From NCBI RefSeq assembly GCF_036088315.1, contig NZ_CP107996.1:1488001-1552000 (forward strand): DNA of 64,000 nt, given 5' to 3'. Shown in pieces: positions 1-9,250 of this stretch. The position numbers were made by a program, and so were the translations under genes. The notes below the pieces were generated by a model that ran no database searches, was not told the DNA's origin, and worked only from the letters and a program-made list of their open reading frames with translations. The stretch's first letter is position 1, and every line of letters starts with the position of its first letter. The DNA comes from Streptomyces sp. NBC_00344 (GTDB taxonomy: Bacteria; Actinomycetota; Actinomycetes; Streptomycetales; Streptomycetaceae).

Positions 1-418
1 AGTCGCCCGGCGCAGGTTCCGGGATCTCCGCCGAGAGCGGCCCCGACCAGGCCGCGAGACCACCGTCCAGTACCCGGACCTGCGGATGGCCAGTCCAGCG
101 AAGCAGCCACCAGGCGCGTGCCGCAGCCCAGCCCTGCCCGCCGTCGTACACCACGACCGGGGTGTCCGCGCGGACGCCTGCCCGGCGCATCACCGCGCCG
201 AAGGCCACCGGATCGGGCAGCGGATGACGGCCGCCCGCGCCGGGGGGACCTGCCAGCTCCGCATCCAGGTCGACGAAGACGGCGCCGGGGATGTGCGCCG
301 CGGCGTAGGCGGACCGGAGACTCGGACCGCCGAGCTGCCACCGGACGTCGAGGAGCACCGGAGGCCTGGGGCCTTCGGACTCCCTCGCGAGTCCGGCGGC
401 GGAGATGATGGGTGTCAT
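1..418 (-). CDS. Sulfurtransferase (rhodanese family), 3' end outside window
   Basis: Reading leftwards from an ATG at 418, the frame is open to the window edge, so only the N-terminal ~139 residues are seen. The protein begins MTPIISAAGL and contains VLLDVRWQLGG, AAHIPGAVFVDLDAEL and VVVYDGGQGWAAARAWWLLR, which are the conserved blocks of the first rhodanese domain of thiosulfate/3-mercaptopyruvate sulfurtransferases. The family normally has two such domains and about 280 residues, with the catalytic cysteine in the second domain, which lies outside the window. It would transfer sulfur to thiols or cyanide in the cytoplasm. It is divergent from the glyoxalase-fold gene at 649 across 230 bp. 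Substrate cannot be told from this half. Confidence 0.85.
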   Translation of the reverse strand, partial: MTPIISAAGLARESEGPRPPVLLDVRWQLGGPSLRSAYAAAHIPGAVFVDLDAELAGPPGAGGRHPLPDPVAFGAVMRRAGVRADTPVVVYDGGQGWAAARAWWLLRWTGHPQVRVLDGGLAAWSGPLSAEIPEPAPGD

Positions 419-648
419 ACGGACCATCCTCACCCAGAGCGCCGATCGTACGTACACGCCCGCGTACAACGCCCGTGCGTAACGACGGGAAACGGCTGAG
501 GAATACCAAATCAGCCATCCTCCTGCTGGAACGTGCAAAATACGGCGCGGCCGTGGCGCGTCGCGCGGCAGGTGGTGGAACCATCTGGGCGGGGGACGGC
601 ATACCGCCCCCGCAAGGCCACCACCCATGGTCCGAGGAGAGAGCGAAG

Positions 649-1422
649 ATGACCGAGGCAGTCTCTCGGCACGTGCCCGGAACCCCTTGCTGGGTCAGCC
701 TGATAGTGCACGGGCTATCGGCCACCCAGGACTTCTACGGAGCACTGTTCAACTGGGACTTCCGGCCGGGCCCCGGCGAACTGGGCCCGTATGTGAGGGC
801 GCTGCTCGATGGCAAGGAGGTCGCCGGCCTGGGGCAGATGCCGCCCGACCAGCATCTGCCGATCGCCTGGACGACCTATCTGGCGACCGATGACGCCGAC
901 GCCACCGCGGAGACCATCAGGCACTGCGGAGGCACGGTGGGGGTGGGCCCGCTGGACGCCGGCGAGGCCGGCCGACTCGCCATAGGGTCCGATCCGTCGG
1001 GTGCGGTCTTCGGTATCTGGCAGGCGGCCGCCCATGCCGGCGCCGCGACGGCGGGCGCCCCGGGAACACCGGTGTGGAACGAGCTGGTGACACGGGAGAC
1101 GGTATCCGTCGGCAAGTTCTACCAGGCGGTCTTCAACTACGGGACAGAAGCTGTCGTATCGGCCGACTTCGACTATCTGACCCTCTCCCTGAACGGCCGG
1201 GCAGTCGCCTCGCTGCACGGTGTGGGTCAGGCGCTGCCACGCGACAGGGGTCCGCACTGGATGACGTACTTCGAGGTGGCGGACACCGACGAAGCCGCGC
1301 GCCGGGTGGCCGAGCTGGGTGGCCAGGTGCTCCAGCAACCGCACGAGGGTGAGACCGGCCGGCTCGCCACGGTCGCGGATCCGGAGGGCGCGGTCTTCAC
1401 GATCGTCCGTTCGACGCGCTGA
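649..1422 (+). CDS. VOC family protein with two glyoxalase-like domains
   Basis: A 257-residue cytoplasmic protein starting at the ATG at 649, preceded by a GAGGAGAG ribosome site. The frame stays open upstream to 412 but that part has no recognisable content. Two tandem vicinal-oxygen-chelate modules are visible: residues ~10-125 (TPCWVSLIVHG, FYGALFNWDF, DPSGAVFGIWQ) and ~140-255 (GTPVWNELVTRE, FYQAVFNYG, DPEGAVFTIV). This two-domain layout is common in Streptomyces for proteins often labelled hydroxylase or glyoxalase/bleomycin resistance-like, most without known substrate. No operon partner is evident; cobL starts 96 bp downstream. Function beyond the fold is not known. Confidence 0.85.
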   Translation: MTEAVSRHVPGTPCWVSLIVHGLSATQDFYGALFNWDFRPGPGELGPYVRALLDGKEVAGLGQMPPDQHLPIAWTTYLATDDADATAETIRHCGGTVGVGPLDAGEAGRLAIGSDPSGAVFGIWQAAAHAGAATAGAPGTPVWNELVTRETVSVGKFYQAVFNYGTEAVVSADFDYLTLSLNGRAVASLHGVGQALPRDRGPHWMTYFEVADTDEAARRVAELGGQVLQQPHEGETGRLATVADPEGAVFTIVRSTR

Positions 1423-1518
1423 CCGGTGCGGGTGCGGCGCAGGACCGCACCCGCGGGCCGGCCGCTCCCAACCGGCCAGTAGAGTTCCGCTCCGTCCCCT
1501 CCGACCCTGAGGTATCGA

Positions 1519-2769
1519 GTGAACTCCGCGCGCCCCGCACCAGCAGTGACCGTCGTCGGGATCGGTGCCGACGGCTGGCACGGGCTCACGGAACGGTCAC
1601 GGGCCGTGCTGCGAGAGGCGGAGGTTCTGATCGGCGGCCCCCGACAGCTGGCGCTCCTCCCCGATGAGTGCCCGGGCGCGCGCACGGCCTGGCCCAGCCC
1701 GCTGCGGCCCGCGGTCCCCGGCCTGCTCGCGGCCCACCGGGGCCGCCGGGTCTGTGTACTGGCGAGCGGCGACCCGATGTTCTACGGCATCGGCAGGGCG
1801 CTGTCGGAGGTGCTGCCCGCGGAGGAACTGCGGATCCTGCCGCACCCTTCGTCCGTCTCCTTCGCCTGCGCCCGTCTGGGGTGGCCGGTGGAGGACACCG
1901 AAGTGGTCACGCTCGTCGGCCGCCCGATCAGCGGTCTCGCCGCCGAACTGCACGGCGGGCGCCGGCTGCTGGTGCTCAGCGCCGGCCCCGGCACGCCCGC
2001 CGAAGTGGCCGCGCTGCTGCGGAAGAACGGGTTCGGGCCGAGCCGGCTCACCGTACTCGAACAGCTCGGGTCCCCGGACGAGCGGCGCGTCGACGGCATC
2101 GCGGACACCTGGTCGCAGCAGCCGGGCGATCCGCTGAACGTCGTCGCGATCGAATGCCGCCGCGCCGGCGGTTCGCCGCGTCTCGGTGCCGCTCCCGGCT
2201 TGCCCGACGATGCGTACGAGCACGATGGTCAGCTCACCAAACGGCATGTCAGGGCTGCCACCCTCGCCGTACTCGCGCCCGCCCCGGGCGAGTTGCTCTG
2301 GGACATCGGCGGAGGCTCCGGGTCCATCGGGGTCGAGTGGATGCGTACGCACCGCTCCTGTCGTGCCGTCACGGTCGAGCGCGACGCCGTACGGGCCGAG
2401 CGCATCGCCCGGAACGCGCAGTCGCTCGGCGTTCCCGCACTGCGCGTGGTGACCGGCGGTGCACCTGGCGCGCTGACCGGACTGCCCACGCCAGACGCGG
2501 TGTTCATCGGCGGCGGTCTCACCGTTCCCGGTCTGCTCGACACCTGCTGGGACGCACTGCCCATCGGCGGGCGGCTGGTCGCCAACACCGTGACGCTGGA
2601 GTCCGAGGCCCTGCTGGCCGACCGGTACCGCAGCCACGGCGGCGAACTGGTACGGATCGGGATCTCGCACGCGGTCCCGGTGGGCGGCTTCACCGGCTGG
2701 CGTCAGGCCATGCCGGTCACCCAGTGGTCGGTCACCAAGAGAGCCCCTCACGCAGGAGAACAACGATGA
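1519..2769 (+). CDS. cobL: Precorrin-6Y C5,15-methyltransferase (decarboxylating), CbiE-CbiT fusion
   Basis: A 416-residue bifunctional corrin-ring enzyme from a GTG start at 1519. Residues ~9-200 form a SAM-dependent tetrapyrrole methylase domain of the CbiE type (VTVVGIGADGWHGL, VCVLASGDPMFYGIG), and residues ~220-400 a Rossmann methyltransferase of the CbiT type (LLWDIGGGSGSIGVEWMR, the glycine-rich SAM loop). Together they methylate C5 and C15 of precorrin-6B and remove the C12 acetate carboxyl, giving precorrin-8X. The stop overlaps the start of cobM by four bases (ATGA), indicating translational coupling. Length is normal for the actinobacterial fusion. Confidence is high because both domains are complete. 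Confidence 0.96.
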   Translation: MNSARPAPAVTVVGIGADGWHGLTERSRAVLREAEVLIGGPRQLALLPDECPGARTAWPSPLRPAVPGLLAAHRGRRVCVLASGDPMFYGIGRALSEVLPAEELRILPHPSSVSFACARLGWPVEDTEVVTLVGRPISGLAAELHGGRRLLVLSAGPGTPAEVAALLRKNGFGPSRLTVLEQLGSPDERRVDGIADTWSQQPGDPLNVVAIECRRAGGSPRLGAAPGLPDDAYEHDGQLTKRHVRAATLAVLAPAPGELLWDIGGGSGSIGVEWMRTHRSCRAVTVERDAVRAERIARNAQSLGVPALRVVTGGAPGALTGLPTPDAVFIGGGLTVPGLLDTCWDALPIGGRLVANTVTLESEALLADRYRSHGGELVRIGISHAVPVGGFTGWRQAMPVTQWSVTKRAPHAGEQR

Positions 2770-3515
2770 CGGTGTATTTCATCGGTGCCGGTCCCGGCGC
2801 CGCCGACCTGATCACGGTGCGCGGCGCCCGCACGCTCGCGTCCTGCCGGGTCTGCCTCTACGCGGGGAGCCTGGTGCCGCGTGAACTGCTGGCCGAATGT
2901 CCGCCGGACGCCCGCCTGGTGGACACCGCCCAGCTGAATCTCGACGAGATCACGGCGGAGTCCGTACGCGCACACCGTGAGGGGCACGATGTGGCCCGGC
3001 TGCACTCCGGAGATCCTTCCGTCTTCAGCGCCGTGGCCGAGCAGATGCGCAGACTGGACGCGGCCGGAGTGCCCTACGAGGTGGTGCCCGGCGTGCCCGC
3101 TTTCGCCGCGGCCGCGGCCGCGCTGAAGCGGGAGCTGACCGTGCCCACGGTGGGGCAGACGGTCATTCTCACGCGGATCGCGCACAGTGCGACGCCGATG
3201 CCCGAGGGCGAGGATCTGGCCACCCTGGGGCGCAGCGGGGCGCTGCTCGTGCTGCATCTCGCGGCCAGGTACGTGGACCGGGTGGTGGCGGAGCTGCTGC
3301 CGCACTATGGGGCTGACTGTCCGGCGGCGGTCGTCGCGATGGCCTCGCGTCCGGACGAGCTGGTGCTGCGCGGCACGCTCGCCGACATCGCCGGTCAGGT
3401 GAAGGCGGCCGGTGTGGTCCGCACCGCGGTGATCATGGTGGGACGGACGCTGGGAGCGGCCCAGTTCAGGGACAGCCATCTGTACTCGGTCGAGCGCGAG
3501 CGGCACAGCTGCTGA
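2766..3515 (+). CDS. cobM: Precorrin-4 C11-methyltransferase
   Basis: A 249-residue tetrapyrrole methylase that adds a methyl group from SAM at C11 of precorrin-4, giving precorrin-5. The start at 2766 overlaps the cobL stop, so the two are co-translated. Family blocks are clear: MTVYFIGAGPGAADLITVRG at the N-terminus, then VCLYAGSLVP, LHSGDPSVFSA, VPYEVVPGVPAFAAAAAAL, and LVLHLAARYVD. Length fits CobM/CbiF. The next gene downstream, cbiD, is on the opposite strand and ends 97 bp away, so cobLM form a two-gene unit. Confidence 0.96.
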   Translation: MTVYFIGAGPGAADLITVRGARTLASCRVCLYAGSLVPRELLAECPPDARLVDTAQLNLDEITAESVRAHREGHDVARLHSGDPSVFSAVAEQMRRLDAAGVPYEVVPGVPAFAAAAAALKRELTVPTVGQTVILTRIAHSATPMPEGEDLATLGRSGALLVLHLAARYVDRVVAELLPHYGADCPAAVVAMASRPDELVLRGTLADIAGQVKAAGVVRTAVIMVGRTLGAAQFRDSHLYSVERERHSC

Positions 3516-3612
3516 ACAAGGGTGCAGGCGGGGGCTCCAGCGGTGGAGCGGCTCGGCGCCGGTGCCGGGCGGCAACGTCTGCGCGGCGGAGCGCGCGGTG
3601 CCTGCCACGGCG

Positions 3613-4743
3613 CTAACGCGGCGCCGCCCTCCCGACCACCTGGCCCGCTCGGTCGATGCAGATGACGTCCACCGCGACGGGCGCCCCCCGCAGCACGCCG
3701 AGCGCCTGATCGCGGGCGGTCACCGCCACCAGGTCGCCCAGCGGCACCCCCGCTGCCGCACACAACTGAAGTGCGGCGAGCCCCGTGTTGGCGGTGGCCA
3801 CTTCGGACGCCAGCCTGTCGTCCGCGCCGCCGCGGCGGGCCAGCACGGCGAGGAAGTCCTTGTCGACCTGCGAGCGCGCCGAATGCAGATCCAGATGCCC
3901 GGCGGCCAGTTTGGAGAGTTTTGCGAAGCCGCCGCAGATGGTGAGACGGTCCACAGGGTGCCTGCGGACGTATTTCAGTACGGCTCCCGCGAAGTCCCCC
4001 ATGTCCAGGAGGGCGTCCAGCGGCAGCCCGTACTCGGCGAAGACCGTCTTCTCCGAGGTCGATCCGGTACAGCCCGCGACATGGGTACGGCCTGCCGCAC
4101 GGGCCACGTCGACGCCACGGCGGATCGAGTCGATCCAGGCGGAGCAGGAGTAGGGGACGACGACACCCGTCGTGCCGAGGACCGAGAGGCCCCCGAGGAT
4201 ACCCAGCCGGGGATTCCAGGTGGAGCGGGCGATCTCTTCACCGTGGTCGATGGAGACGGTGATCTCGACGTCGCCACTGCCTCCGTGACGCGCCGCGACC
4301 GCGGCGGTGTGCTCCCGCATCAGCGTGCGAGGCACCGGGTTGATCGCGGGTTCGCCGACGTCGAGCGGGAGTCCCGGCCGGGTGACCGTGCCCACCCCCG
4401 GCCCGGCTCTGAAGACCACTCCGGCGCCGGCCGGCAGCGTCCGCACGGTGGCACGGACCAGTGCGCCGTGGGTGACGTCCGGATCGTCACCCGCGTCCTT
4501 GACGATGCCCGCCATGGCCCTGTCCGCGGCCAGCTCCTCCGCCGCCAGCGCGAACGCGGGGGTCTGGCCTCTGGGCAGGGTGATGGTCACCGGGTCGGGA
4601 AAGTCACCGGTCAGCAGGGCCGTGTACGCGGCAGTGGCTGCCGCGGTCGCACAGGCACCGGTCGTCCATCCCGACCGCAGACCTGTGTGCTTGAGTTGGG
4701 CGCTGCGTCCTCCGGACGCCGTCCTGCCCGCCTCGTCAGTCAC
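3613..4743 (-). CDS. cbiD: Cobalt-precorrin-5B C1-methyltransferase (CbiD type)
   Basis: A 376-residue enzyme of the CbiD family, which methylates C1 during ring contraction and deacylation. Conserved stretches include GLRSGWTTGACATAAATAA near the N-terminus, GVGTVTRPGL, the segment INPVPR, and GGFAKLSKLAAGHLDLHS. I chose the GTG at 4743 because GAGG lies about six bases before it; an in-frame GTG at 4755 (380 residues) is the alternative and lacks a well-placed ribosome site. The enzyme class belongs to the anaerobic route in enterobacteria and bacilli, yet neighbours here are aerobic-route enzymes. It is divergent from cobK, whose best start is only 32 bp away. Confidence 0.93.
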   Translation of the reverse strand: MTDEAGRTASGGRSAQLKHTGLRSGWTTGACATAAATAAYTALLTGDFPDPVTITLPRGQTPAFALAAEELAADRAMAGIVKDAGDDPDVTHGALVRATVRTLPAGAGVVFRAGPGVGTVTRPGLPLDVGEPAINPVPRTLMREHTAAVAARHGGSGDVEITVSIDHGEEIARSTWNPRLGILGGLSVLGTTGVVVPYSCSAWIDSIRRGVDVARAAGRTHVAGCTGSTSEKTVFAEYGLPLDALLDMGDFAGAVLKYVRRHPVDRLTICGGFAKLSKLAAGHLDLHSARSQVDKDFLAVLARRGGADDRLASEVATANTGLAALQLCAAAGVPLGDLVAVTARDQALGVLRGAPVAVDVICIDRAGQVVGRAAPR

Positions 4744-4775
4744 CGCGCGCCTCACTCATGGATGGACCGTCCTCG

Positions 4776-5513
4776 ATGCATGTACTGATCCTCGGTGGTA
4801 CGACCGAGGCCCGCCGCCTGGCGGAGATCCTGCACGACAGCCCGGTACGGGTCACCAGCTCGCTCGCCGGGCGAGTGGCGAGTCCGAGAATGCCGCCCGG
4901 CGAGGTACGCGTCGGGGGCTTCGGCGGGGCCGAGGGCCTGGCGGGCTGGCTTCGCGAACGCCGGGTGGACGCGTTCATCGACGCCACTCATCCTTTCGCC
5001 GGGACGATCAGTTTCAACGCGGCGGCAGCCGCCGCCACCACCCATGTTCCTCTGCTGGCCCTGCGCCGGCCCTCCTGGACTGCCGCCGCGGGCGACGACT
5101 GGCATCCGGTGGGCTCGCTGGAGGATGCCGCTGAGGCGCTGCCCGTGCTGGGCAGCCGGGTGTTCCTCACCACAGGGCGCATGGGGCTCGCCGCTTTCAC
5201 ACGACTCGACGGGCTCTGGTTCCTGGTGAGGTCGGTGGACGCACCCGGTCTGCCGCGGCCGCGGCAGACCGAGCTGCTGCTCGACCGCGGCCCGTTCACC
5301 CTGGACGGGGAGCGTGAGCTGCTGGCCCGCCATCGCATCGATGTGCTGGTGACGAAGGACAGCGGGGGCGCGGCCACCGCTCCCAAACTCCGGGCGGCGC
5401 GGGAGGCCGGCATCCCGGTCGTGCTGGTACGCCGCCCCCCTGTGCCCCTGGATGTCCCGGTGGCAGCCACCGCACAGGAGGCGGCCGCCTGGGTCCTTCA
5501 CTTCTCCGGATAA
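4776..5513 (+). CDS. cobK: Precorrin-6A reductase
   Basis: A 245-residue NADPH-dependent reductase converting precorrin-6A to precorrin-6B. It begins MHVLILGGTTEARRLAEIL, the hallmark N-terminus of CobK/CbiJ, followed by VDAFIDATHPFAG, VFLTTGRMGL, FLVRSVDAPG and VLVTKDSGGAATAPKL. An in-frame ATG at 4758 would add six residues that fit the family less well and has no purine-rich site upstream, so 4776 is preferred. The 3' end overlaps the 3' end of cobIJ by 16 bp (convergent). It appears to be a single-gene unit, divergent from cbiD. Confidence 0.94.
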   Translation: MHVLILGGTTEARRLAEILHDSPVRVTSSLAGRVASPRMPPGEVRVGGFGGAEGLAGWLRERRVDAFIDATHPFAGTISFNAAAAAATTHVPLLALRRPSWTAAAGDDWHPVGSLEDAAEALPVLGSRVFLTTGRMGLAAFTRLDGLWFLVRSVDAPGLPRPRQTELLLDRGPFTLDGERELLARHRIDVLVTKDSGGAATAPKLRAAREAGIPVVLVRRPPVPLDVPVAATAQEAAAWVLHFSG

Positions 5514-7015
5514 CGGCGAGGCGTCCAGACGATCTGCTCGCCGTCCGCCCGCCGGACGGTCCTGGTCTGCGAGGAACCCACGATGAGGAGGGTGCGCATA
5601 TCGACCTCGTCGGGGTCGAGATCGGCCAGCCGGACGATGCGCACGGACTCGTCGGGGCCGCCGATGTCGCGGCCCAGCACCACCGGGGTGTCCGGTGCGC
5701 GCAGTTCGAGCAGCAGGTCGCGTGCCCGGCCCACCTGCCAGGTACGGCTGCGTGAGCCGGGGTTGTAGAGGGCGAGGACCAGGTCGGCCGAGGCCGCGGC
5801 GCGCAGCCGTTCCGCGATGACCTCCCAGGGCTTCAGCCGGTCGGAGAGCGAGATGGTGGCGTAGTCGTGGCCGAGCGGGGCGCCCGCCTTGGCGGCGGCC
5901 GCGTTGGCGGCGGTCACCCCGGGCAGTACCCGTACCGGCACGCCCCGGTAGGCGTCCTGCGACGCGACCTCGAGGACCGCGGTGGCCATGGCGAACACTC
6001 CTGGGTCCCCGCCGGACACCACGGCCACCCGGCGGCCCCGCCTGGCCAGGTCAAGGGCGAACTCGGCGCGTTCCGACTCCACCTTGTTGTCGGATCCGTG
6101 CCGGAGCTGGCCCGGCCGCAGCGGCACCCGGTCCAGATACGTGGTGTACCCCACCAGGTCGTCGGCGGCCGACAGCGCCCCCCGGGTCTCGGGTGTCAGC
6201 CACAGCGGACCCGCGGGCCCGGTGCCCACGACCACGACCTCGCCGAGCTCACTCGTCGCGGGGACCGCGTCGATCCGGCTCGGCAGTACCGCGACCGAGA
6301 AGTAGGGCACCGAATCCGCGGCCACGTCGGCCAGCCGGCCGGTGCGCTCCCCCGCCATGGTGGCGCGCTCCACGTAGCGGGCCTCGTCGAGCCGGCCGGA
6401 GCGTTCCAGCGCCCGCCGCACCGAAGGGAAGGTCCGGCCCAGCTTCATGACGACAGCCGAGTCGGTCGCCGCGAGCCGCGCCGTCAGCTCCTCCTCCGGC
6501 AGGGTGCCCGGAAGGATCGTCAGTACCTCTTCGGCCTCCACCAGTGGCTCGCCGAGCCGGGCGGCCGCTGCGCTCACCGAGGTGACTCCCGGGATCACTT
6601 CGGTCGGGAACCGGTGGGCGAGGCGCTTGTGCATGTGCTGGTACGAGCCGTAGAAGAGCGGATCGCCTTCGGCGAGCACGGCGACGGTGCGCCCGGCCGA
6701 CAGATGTGCGGCGAGACGGGCGGATGCCTGCTCGTAGAACTCGTCGAGCGCGCCCCGGTAGCCGCCCGGGTGGTCGGTGGCCTCGGTGGTGACCGGGTAG
6801 ACCAGCGCCTCCTCGATGTGGTCGGGTCTCAGATGCTCCGCGGCGATGGAGCGGGCGATCGACCGGCCGTGCCGGGCACTGTGATAGGCGATCACATCGG
6901 CCGCGGCGATGACCTGCACGGCCCGCAGCGTCATCAGCGAGGGGTCACCGGGGCCGAGCCCGACGCCGTACAGACGCCCCGGCTGTTCCGGGCGCCGCGC
7001 GTTCTGGGTGCTCAC
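5498..7015 (-). CDS. cobIJ: Precorrin-2 C20-methyltransferase / precorrin-3B C17-methyltransferase fusion
   Basis: A 505-residue fusion of two tetrapyrrole methylases. Residues ~14-245 are CobI ([54 protein letters not shown]), making precorrin-3A from precorrin-2. Residues ~258-500 are CobJ ([59 protein letters not shown]), performing C17 methylation with ring contraction. The GTG start at 7015 overlaps the cobH stop by four bases. It is the last gene of a cobG-cobH-cobIJ unit read leftwards. The fusion is usual in actinobacteria. Confidence 0.96.
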   Translation of the reverse strand: MSTQNARRPEQPGRLYGVGLGPGDPSLMTLRAVQVIAAADVIAYHSARHGRSIARSIAAEHLRPDHIEEALVYPVTTEATDHPGGYRGALDEFYEQASARLAAHLSAGRTVAVLAEGDPLFYGSYQHMHKRLAHRFPTEVIPGVTSVSAAAARLGEPLVEAEEVLTILPGTLPEEELTARLAATDSAVVMKLGRTFPSVRRALERSGRLDEARYVERATMAGERTGRLADVAADSVPYFSVAVLPSRIDAVPATSELGEVVVVGTGPAGPLWLTPETRGALSAADDLVGYTTYLDRVPLRPGQLRHGSDNKVESERAEFALDLARRGRRVAVVSGGDPGVFAMATAVLEVASQDAYRGVPVRVLPGVTAANAAAAKAGAPLGHDYATISLSDRLKPWEVIAERLRAAASADLVLALYNPGSRSRTWQVGRARDLLLELRAPDTPVVLGRDIGGPDESVRIVRLADLDPDEVDMRTLLIVGSSQTRTVRRADGEQIVWTPRRYPEK

Positions 7016-7653
7016 TCTTCTTCGCTCGCAATCGCGTTGATCGCCGCGGCGGCGATGGCACTGCCGCCGCGCCGTCCGCGGACCACCAGATGGTCAAGAC
7101 CCGAAGGATGCGCGGCAAGTGCGTCCTTCGATTCGGCGGCGCCGATGAAACCGACCGGGACACCGATGACCGCGGCAGGCCGGGGGGCGCCTTCCTCGAT
7201 CATCTCGAGGAGCCGGAAGAGCGCGGTGGGTGCGTTGCCGACGGCGATCACGGCTCCCTCCATGCGGTCGCGCCACAGCTCGAGGGCCGCGGCACTGCGG
7301 GTCGTGCCCATCCGGGCCGCGAGGTCCGCGACCGACGGGTCGGACAGCGTGCACACCACGTCGTTGTCCGCCGGAAGCCGCTTGCGGGTGACACCGCTCG
7401 CGACCATGGCGACATCGCAGAGGATGGGTGCGCCGGCACGCAGAGCCGCGCGGGCGTTCGCCACCACGGCAGGGGTGTACGAGACGTCGCGCACCAGGTC
7501 GACCATGCCGCAGGCATGGATCATCCGCACGGTGACCTGGGCGACATCGGCGGGCAGCCCCGCGAGGTCCGCCTCGGCGCGGATCGTGGCAAAGGACCGG
7601 CGGTAGATGGCCGCCCCGTCCTTCTCGTACTCGAACACGGTGTTCTCGCTCAT
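7012..7653 (-). CDS. cobH: Precorrin-8X methylmutase
   Basis: A 213-residue enzyme that moves the methyl group from C11 to C12, giving hydrogenobyrinic acid. The motif [16 protein letters not shown] contains the conserved catalytic histidine, and [34 protein letters not shown] and [16 protein letters not shown] are typical CobH/CbiC blocks. Start at the ATG at 7653, preceded by AGAGAG; the frame is open further upstream but runs into cobG. It lies 17 bp after the cobG stop and overlaps the cobIJ start by four bases, so the three genes form one transcript. Confidence 0.96.
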   Translation of the reverse strand: MSENTVFEYEKDGAAIYRRSFATIRAEADLAGLPADVAQVTVRMIHACGMVDLVRDVSYTPAVVANARAALRAGAPILCDVAMVASGVTRKRLPADNDVVCTLSDPSVADLAARMGTTRSAAALELWRDRMEGAVIAVGNAPTALFRLLEMIEEGAPRPAAVIGVPVGFIGAAESKDALAAHPSGLDHLVVRGRRGGSAIAAAAINAIASEEE

Positions 7654-7670
7654 CTCTCTACGGCAACTCT

Positions 7671-9032
7671 CTACGGCTTGGCTTGAGGCACGGACGGTGT
7701 GCGGGCCGCCGCGATCGTGTCGGCGATTTCCGTTACGGGCACGCCCCGCGCTCCGGACGAACCGGGCGCCGAGACGTCGTAGCCGTCGGGTGTGGCCACC
7801 ACATCCACCCGGTCCCCCGGCGGGTGACCGCAGCGGCGCGCGCAGCCGGACCAGTGGACGGGCAGCCCGCCGTGTCCCGCGGCGGCGGCGCCGGCTGCGT
7901 CGGTCCGTACATCGGTCAGGGACTTGGCACAGCCGGACAGCCCGGTGCAGGCACCCACCCCCCACCAGGGGGACGCGGTCGTGGTGATCAGGCCGGCTTC
8001 GGCGAGTCCGGACAGCGACCCGGGCGCCTCGGCGCTCGGCAGAGCGGGGATGACCAGGCCCCGCCAGGGTGTCACGCGCAGCTCACCGCTGCCGTGGCGG
8101 GTGGCAGCACCGGCCAGCAGCCGCCATTGTCCGGATGTCAGCCGTCCGAGCGGCGCCGCAACGGACAGTGCGCTGCGGCCGTCCAGCCCTGCGACGATGC
8201 CGGGCTGCGGCGCCGAAGCGGGGCCCGAAGGCGCAGTCGCCAGTAGCTCGGCAGTGATGCCATCGGCTTCGAGGCGCCGGGCGAATTCCGTCGTCGACGT
8301 GGCGAAAAGGAGCTGGGAGCCGGTGAGTTCACGGATCCGCCAGGCTCGCGTCCCGCTCCGTTCGGCGGCTTCGACGAAGATCTCCGCAGCGAGCAGCGCG
8401 GCCCTGGCCGCGTCACGCGCCGCGACGCGGATTGCCTCCGGGCCGTCTCCGAGACGTATCAGTGCCTGCCCGTCCGGCCCGGCCCATACCGTCACGTCGG
8501 CGCCGAGCGCCGCCACGTCCTGGTGTCCGTCGTCGAAGGCGAAGAGAAAGCGACCGGACAGCGCGGGGGCCGTGGCGTCGTCACACAGAAAACGGTCGAG
8601 TGAGATTACCCACGGCAGTACGTCCGTTCGGTCCGTTCCGTCCCCCGGGTGTGCGGCGTCGAGTCCCGAGAGCGGTGAGGCAACGATGTTGCGGATGCGT
8701 TCGTGCCGGGGCGCGGGCAGCAGACCTGTGTCTGTCAGGAGACCGGCCAGTTCCGCACCGCGGTCCGCACCGAGCCCGCGGAGTTGGATGTTGCCGCGGG
8801 AGGTGATGTCCAGGCGTCCGTCGCCCAGCCGCTCTGCCGCGTCCGCCAGTGCGAGTGCCTGGTCCGCGGTCAGAACTCCCGCCGGAATCCGGATCCGGGC
8901 CAGAGCTCCGTCATCGGCCGGGTGCAGGCGCAGTGCGCCGGGGCAGGCGTCGCCGCTGTCCCGTATCGAGGAGTCGTCGCCGGTCGTGGCGGACGAGCTG
9001 GCCGGTGGCATGGCGGCGAGCATACCGACCAT
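7671..9032 (-). CDS. cobG: Precorrin-3B synthase (CobG)
   Basis: A roughly 453-residue sulfite/nitrite-reductase-like monooxygenase that hydroxylates precorrin-3A with molecular oxygen, the defining step of the aerobic cobalamin route. It has two ferredoxin-like half-repeats, [15 protein letters not shown] (siroheme-protein family motif) and the iron-sulfur cysteines C-x5-C (CTGLSGC) and C-x3-C (CARRC) near the C-terminus. The frame is open to 9212, but that stretch is antisense to the riboswitch, so a start at 9032 is taken; ATGs at 9023 and 9011 are equally possible and none has a good ribosome site. First gene of the cobG-cobH-cobIJ unit. Confidence 0.9.
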   Translation of the reverse strand: MVGMLAAMPPASSSATTGDDSSIRDSGDACPGALRLHPADDGALARIRIPAGVLTADQALALADAAERLGDGRLDITSRGNIQLRGLGADRGAELAGLLTDTGLLPAPRHERIRNIVASPLSGLDAAHPGDGTDRTDVLPWVISLDRFLCDDATAPALSGRFLFAFDDGHQDVAALGADVTVWAGPDGQALIRLGDGPEAIRVAARDAARAALLAAEIFVEAAERSGTRAWRIRELTGSQLLFATSTTEFARRLEADGITAELLATAPSGPASAPQPGIVAGLDGRSALSVAAPLGRLTSGQWRLLAGAATRHGSGELRVTPWRGLVIPALPSAEAPGSLSGLAEAGLITTTASPWWGVGACTGLSGCAKSLTDVRTDAAGAAAAGHGGLPVHWSGCARRCGHPPGDRVDVVATPDGYDVSAPGSSGARGVPVTEIADTIAAARTPSVPQAKP

Positions 9033-9079
9033 CACACCGGGCGACTGCCCCACGTCAGGGCTCCGGCCCTTACTATCGT

Positions 9080-9203
9080 CTCGACGGGTCACCCGGCCCG
9101 TCAACGCCGAAGACGGCGTCAGGGGAGGAAGCCCGGTGAGAATCCGGCGTGGTCCCGCCACTGTGAGTCCGGTGCGAGCCGGATGAGCCAGGAACTCCCG
9201 CCG
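9080..9203 (+). promoter_or_regulatory. Cobalamin (adenosylcobalamin) riboswitch upstream of cobN
   Basis: The leader of cobN contains the conserved cobalamin aptamer core in order: GGGGAGGAAGCCCGGTGAGA, AATCCGGCGTGGTCCCGCCA, CTGTGA and the B12 box GAGCCAGGAACTC around 9185-9197. A CGGGG/CCCCG hairpin at about 9217-9231 and the cobN ribosome site AGGAAGG follow; the CCTCTC at 9205-9210 could pair with GAGGAAGG, so control is probably at translation initiation. When cobalamin is bound, cobN expression should fall. The aptamer lies on the + strand only; whether the divergent cobG unit is also controlled is not shown by the sequence. Boundaries are approximate. Confidence 0.95.
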
Positions 9204-9250
9204 TCCTCTCACTGCCCGGGGCGCGGACCCCGAGGAAGGCCAGACGCCGC

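Noticed and set aside
1668..2765. In-frame upstream extension of cobM through cobL.
   Set aside because: The extension is an Arg-rich shadow of cobL; the cobM homology starts exactly at the ATG at 2766.
5867..7606. A 579-codon frame on + across cobIJ and cobH.
   Set aside because: Antisense to two enzymes with full family motifs and coupled starts.
9033..9212. Extension of cobG upstream to 9212.
   Set aside because: The extra codons are antisense to the cobalamin riboswitch and show no CobG similarity.
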